64,000 bases of DNA from Talinum fruticosum (Eukaryota > Streptophyta > Magnoliopsida > Caryophyllales > Talinaceae). Shown in pieces: positions 59,561 to 64,000 of the stretch. The stretch spans positions 945,001 to 1,009,000 of the forward strand of contig JAITYX010000030.1 of the NCBI GenBank assembly GCA_021018815.1. The letters run 5' to 3'. The translations under genes were made by a program, and so were the position numbers. Below the pieces are notes generated by a model. That model was not told the DNA's origin and did not search any database. It was given only the letters and a program-made list of their open reading frames with translations. Position 1 is the first letter of the stretch. The number at the start of each line of letters is the position of its first letter.

Positions 59561-61897
59561 TCAAGAGTTGTTCTTAGTTAAGGCGGAAACTAAAGACAGA
59601 GGAGCCTGCTTTGTCCATCGCCGAATGTCATAAGACTTTTTGGAAGTCTTCTTGCTGTGCTCCTTTGGCGTCTTCCTCCTCGTCGTTGTTATGGCAATGG
59701 CTTCATCGTTAGGGAACAAATTTTTCCAGACGATGGCATGCAAGAGGGTTGAAAAGAACAGCACAGTAACCATTGTAGAAGACACGAGCGAAAGTGAGAG
59801 AGCCAAGCCTTTGGTGATCACTGAAGTTTCGTACTCTGCATACTTGATTGTTGCTATGGATGCTGTTGTCATTGGGAAAGTGTATGACCACCAAGCCACT
59901 GAGAACCTGTCCAGACAAGAGTTAATTTGAAAGATGTCATATCCCCAAAAAACTCTTCAATACTAATTAGACATGTTGAATAGGTTATTCGAATCAGGTC
60001 TAAATCAGGTTAAATTAGAACCGATTTATATCATATTCAAACTAGTTTCAATAGGATCATGGAAAATTAACGGGTTTCTGTTGGGGTCGAGTCTATGTCA
60101 AGTTAAGTGTTTGGCCTTTGCGGTGATAATGCCATAAACAGGGATTGGATTGATTTAAGTTTGGGTCAAGCCATTTTGGCTTAGGCTGAGAAATTTTTAA
60201 GGGGTCATTCCAACTTTAGGTTAGTTTGGTTTCCTGTAGCTTTATTCTAGAGTTGGGTTAAAAATTGATTATAATATTTAGAATGAAAGAATCAAATATC
60301 GATCAGTTTTGTTATGTCTATATTTACGAAAGAGTTAAAATAAAAGATTACCCGAATCCGCTGAAAAAGTTGATACGAACAACGAGTGAGATATAGAGGA
60401 ACAAGGCAATGAAAAAGCAAGTCCTAGACAAGCCATCAAATTCACCATAGATACCCTCCCAAGCAACACTTGCAGCAGAAGGGGCGGCAATGAACATAGA
60501 ATAAACAGGGTGAAGCTCCTTTGGCAAGGCCTCGCTAGTAGGCAATCTTTGATAAAGAGTCACAAATACCACCATATAATGTGAAAACCCAACTGCCCAC
60601 AAAAATTTTGCAGGCTCTTTCCACCCCACCTTTGCTGCCAAAATGGCACCCACAAAGTTGCCCACAACTGATAGATGGGAAGATGGGTTAGCCACTAAGC
60701 TTAGCCGCCTTCTCCCACCAGAGAGCCATTGCCCGTAGATCTTGAGCTCGAGGGTGAACACCGGGGTCATGAAGACACAAAAGAGTGCAGGGTGAAGAGG
60801 GTGTGGAGCTAATATGGGTGGAACCCCGAGTGTCATAAACATACATACAATCCAAGGTGCAAAGAAGAAGTTGACTCTAACAGGATGGAAGTACTCTCTT
60901 TTGATTGCTTCAAAGTAGAAGATGAATTTGAGAAAATAGGTGCAAGAAATTAAGACAAGAAAGAGTAGGGCTGTGGTCCAGATCACAAGGTTGATGTACG
61001 GGGTGATATGGAGGAACTTGGTAGCCGGGCTTACGGCCAGTGCCTTCCATAGGATGGCTTGGCTGCTTAGGCCAAGGCAGATACCATAAGTGTTTATGGG
61101 GAACCGCAGTAGGAATGGCCATTTCTCATCCTTTGGCAGAAGGATGTCTTCAGATTCCTGCACAAAATGTGTAGTACACATATTGAGCATCAAGATGACG
61201 AATCAAAGAATTTATACTCTGACATGTGTACATAACCTTTTCACAGGCACTTGATGGTTTGGATTGTGTAGGAGCACAATGAGAAGACAATCTTTGCCTA
61301 ATATAAATGTAGTCTAAGAAGGGTTTGTAAATATTCAAATTTAGATGTACGCAGTCTTATGTATATGAAATATGAATGAGTCGAAGTTGGAGTATACCTT
61401 GACTTGATCGAGTTCTGGACCTCTAAGAGCAGCAAAGTATCTACCAGCAGGAACGGAATCACCTTGTCCTTCAGAATTCGGTGCGTTCTTCTGATTATGA
61501 TCTCCTTCATTGGTTTCCTTCTTCAAGGGCAACAAAGAATGCTGTTTAGTAAGAGTTGATTTAGTCCTAAATGCACTAAAGTCTCCCTTCTTTATTCCTT
61601 CACCTGTAACACCTCCATTACTCCTTGCATCGATCCTTCCGAGGCTTCTTCCACTCCTGGCAAGAGTAGCAGAACTAGCCCTCTCGCTTCCCCTTCCTCT
61701 CAAAACAGAGAACCCTGTTTCCAAGGAGACTTGCCGGCTAAAACTTCTATTTCCAGGCCGGGTCCTACGGCTCCTCGCTTCTCCCCTCTAGGGGCAGTTG
61801 TCTTCGGGGTTGACCCTTGATCATCCTCTGAGATCATTTCATGGATGTCAACCAAATGAACATTGAAGGAGCTCGAAGAAGAGGGTATTTTGTCCAT
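59561..61897 (-). CDS. SLAC1: SLAC1, guard-cell slow (S-type) anion channel
   Basis: SLAC1 is the plasma-membrane anion channel whose opening, after abscisic acid, CO2 or ozone signals, drives stomatal closure. Minus-strand exons: 61398-61897, 60352-61157 and 59561-59906, with GT-AG introns of 240 and 445 bp, giving about 550 residues. The long N-terminus marks SLAC1 itself rather than the SLAH1/4 types. It keeps SFSRQVSLETGFSVLRG, ARSGRSLG, FRTKSTLTKQHSLLP and SAGRYFAALRGPELD-like blocks, the regions that hold the OST1/CPK phosphosites in Arabidopsis (Ser59, 86, 113, 120 by recollection). Exon 2 has most of the ten-helix SLAC1/TehA core (FPINTYGICLGLSSQA, FHPVRVNFFFAPWIVCMF, ANPSSHLSVVGNFVGAI, YQRLPTSEALPKELHPV). 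Exon 3 has WWSYTFPMTTASIATIKYAE and the basic tail. One frameshift at the C run 61783-61786 (plus strand) is mended by one base. The ATG at 61897 is the only good start. Confidence 0.95.
59990..60300. repeat. Degenerate repeat patch in SLAC1 intron 2
   Basis: Words such as GAATCAGGTCTAAATCAGGTT, GGTTAAATTAGAACCGA and GGGTTAAAAATTG, on the plus strand, resemble the dispersed CCGAA/AACCCGA patches seen elsewhere in the window, here in reverse orientation. They fill most of the 445-bp intron 2 (59907-60351). Confidence 0.3.
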
Positions 61898-62264
61898 TAT
61901 TGAACAAGCTCGAGATAATTATGGGTATGATTTCACAAGGGTATTGGTCTCTTTTTATGCTTTGTGGGATGTAAGTGTCATCAAGGCCTGCATCTCGTGA
62001 ATAGGTTGGTGTTGAATGATGGGTGTACAAATGGAATGGGAGCCAGTGCTTTTCTTTTGGGGTTTTCGTAGGAAAGAAAACTGAGGGTGTTGGCTTTGGA
62101 AGGGCATCTCGTGAAGCTCAGTAAAGACTATTGGTGCCAACTCCATTGAAATTTGAAAGGAGAAAGATTTTGGAGAGAGAGAGAGAGAGAGAGGCAAAGA
62201 GATTTCACGGGGGATGGCATGAATTGGTTCGCAAATTGAGAATGCAAGTTGATGAAAAATGGCA
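61898..62264 (-). promoter_or_regulatory. SLAC1 5' leader and proximal promoter
   Basis: The sequence upstream of the SLAC1 ATG on the minus strand includes a (GA)10 tract at 62173-62193 (CT on the coding strand), typical of plant leaders. Only about 370 bp separate the ATG from the satellite array, so the promoter is either compact or extends into the array. No TATA box could be chosen. Confidence 0.45.
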
Positions 62265-64000
62265 GCGCTGGTAAAATTTCATCCGACTCGATTATCCGAA
62301 TTCGTTTGATCTGAAAAAATTGGGTCTAGCAAGATTTGTGTGTTTTATTTGATAGTTATTCCGAGTGTACAATGCTCTTTAAATTATCTAGAATGTGCTT
62401 TAGATAGATAAGAACCTCTTGAATTGCGAATAGGTTTGTTAAGACATTACTTGACAACTTTACGAATATTTCCTAAAAATTTACAAAATTGTAGGTAATT
62501 GCTTCATTTTGGGTCTTGGAAGCATTTGACTACTATACCTGTGAAACCCCTTGAGAAGATCACAATATTCTCTTTATGAATTTAGATGATCTTGATGATT
62601 TCTAATTATAAAATTGCTAGTGTCTTTTGTATAATAGAAGGTGATCTCAAAGTAGCCAAGAATAAGCATGATTTGGTTGTTTCATTTTAGTGTGTTTTTT
62701 TTTATGTACAATACTCTTGAACTGATCGATAATGGGCCTTAAATAGCCAAGAAACTCTTGAATTGTGAGTAGGTTTGTTAAGATATTATTTTAAAACTTT
62801 TCGAAATTTTTCAAAAAATGTAAAAAATCGTGGATAACGACCTTCATTTTAGGATTTTTAAAGCGAGTTGACTACTATACCTCTTAAACTTCTTTGGAAG
62901 TTCACACTATTATCTTTATGAATTTAGATGATATTCATAATTACTACTTATGACATTACCATTGTCTTTTTGATATTACAAGTTGATCCCTAATCAACCA
63001 AGAATGAGCAAGATTTGTGTATTTTATTTGAGTGTTTTTCTTGTGTACAATGTTCTTGACTACTATGCCTCCGAAACCCCTTGGGAAACTCACAATATTC
63101 TCTTTATGAATTTAGATGATCTTAATGACTTCTATTTATGATATTGCCATTGTCTTTTGAATATTAGACGCTGATCCCAAACCAGCCAAAAATGAAGAAG
63201 ATTATGGTGTTTTATTTGAGTGTTTTTGTTAAGTACAATGCTCTTTAAATGATTTAGAATATGCCTTTAATATCCAAGAACATCTGGAATTGTTAGTAAG
63301 TTTGTTAATATATTATTTGACAACTTTTTGAAAATTTTTTAAAAACGTGAAAAAATGGTTGATAATAGCTTTCATGTTTTGGTCTTGCAAGCACTTGACT
63401 ACAATGACTCGAAAACCGTTGAGAAATTCCCAGTATTATCTTTATAAATTTAGATATTGTTTATAATTATTAGTTATGACATTGTTATTATCTTTTGGAT
63501 TGTAGAAAGTGATCCTAAAGCAGCCAAGAATGAGGAAGATTTGGATGTTTTATTTGAGTATTTTTTTGGTGTACAATGCTCTTGAAATGATCTAGAATGG
63601 GCGTTAAATAGACAAGAACCTCTTGAGTTGTCGGTAGGTTTGTTAAGATATTATTTGACTACTTTCTGAAAATTTTCCAAAAATTAAAAAAAAACGTGGA
63701 TAATAACCTTCATTTTTGGTATTGGAAGCACTTAAGCATTATACCTCCGAAACCCCTTGGGAAGTTCACGATATTTTCTTTGATGACTTTAGATGATCTT
63801 AACAATTTCTACTTATGACATTGTTATTGTCTTTGGCGTCTTAGAAGGTGATCCTAAAGCGATAAAAAATTAGCAAGATTCGGGTGTCTTATTTGAGTGT
63901 TTTTCTGGTGCACAATGCTTTTCAAATGATCTAGAATGGCCTTAAATAGAAAATAACCTCTTGAATTATCAATATGTTTATTAAGATATTATTTGACAAC
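62265..64000. repeat. Tandem satellite array, monomer about 340 bp, running off the right edge
   Basis: The anchor word AAGATTTGTGTGTTTTATTT or a close variant recurs at 62334, 62671, 63013, 63201, 63539 and 63878, giving periods of 337, 342, 188, 338 and 339 bp. Each unit also carries CTTGAATTG...AGGTTTGTTAAGA, ACTACTATACCT, AACCCCTTG and TCTTTATGAATTTAGATGAT in the same order. The 188-bp unit lacks about 150 bp, the part between GTACAATGTTCTTGA and CTACTATGCCT. Units are roughly 75-85 % alike by eye, so the array is old. No coding frame is present. The left boundary is approximate. Confidence 0.9.

Noticed and set aside
1..64000. CRISPR arrays, insertion sequences, operons, organellar insertions
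   Set aside because: None seen. The sequence is plant nuclear DNA, and the regular repeats at the right edge are a satellite, not a CRISPR array.

Overview
This is nuclear DNA from a flowering plant. The genes have GT-AG introns, long AT-rich spacers, many microsatellites and MITE-like repeats, and the protein families are typical of land plants (little zipper, SLAC1, AT-hook/PPC, A20/AN1, LRR receptor kinase). The species cannot be fixed from the sequence. A very G+C-rich intronless AHL gene in an AT-rich background would suit a monocot or early-diverging lineage, but that is weak evidence. There is no sign of prokaryotic, organellar or viral gene content.

Layout: 1-9.1 kb is AT-rich spacer with microsatellites and one AATCG-rich element. 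An AHL-family AT-hook gene (minus) lies at 9.13-10.03 kb. Gene-poor spacer follows to 21.6 kb. A stress-associated A20/AN1 zinc-finger gene (minus) lies at 21.65-22.12 kb. Repeat-rich spacer runs from 22.3 to 30.9 kb with MITEs, SINE-like and hAT-like remnants and CCGAA-type degenerate repeats. A two-exon little zipper gene (plus) is at 30.96-31.34 kb. A four-exon TVP38/TMEM64 (DedA-like) membrane protein gene (plus) is at 37.37-41.52 kb. A two-exon LRR receptor-like kinase gene (plus) is at 45.12-47.87 kb. An 18-exon TPX2-like spindle protein gene (plus) is at 51.21-58.83 kb. The guard-cell anion channel gene SLAC1 (minus, three exons) is at 59.56-61.90 kb. From about 62.27 kb to the right edge there is a tandem satellite with a monomer of about 340 bp.

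The genes are independent transcription units and do not form a visible pathway. SLAC1 is the endpoint of abscisic-acid signalling in guard cells, SAP proteins are stress regulators, little zippers inhibit HD-ZIP III factors, AHLs are chromatin-associated growth regulators, and TPX2-like proteins act on the mitotic spindle.

The most striking pattern is that four genes (AHL, TVP38-like, LRR-RLK, SLAC1) are interrupted by 11 apparent single-base frameshifts. Every one lies in a homopolymer of 4-5 bases and every one is repaired by adding one base to that run. After repair each protein matches its family from end to end. This is best explained by systematic homopolymer shortening in the assembly rather than by decay into pseudogenes. 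No convincing new multi-gene system was found. Unexplained items are three exon-like minus-strand stretches (34.8, 48.2-48.5 and 48.55-48.85 kb) and the edge satellite.
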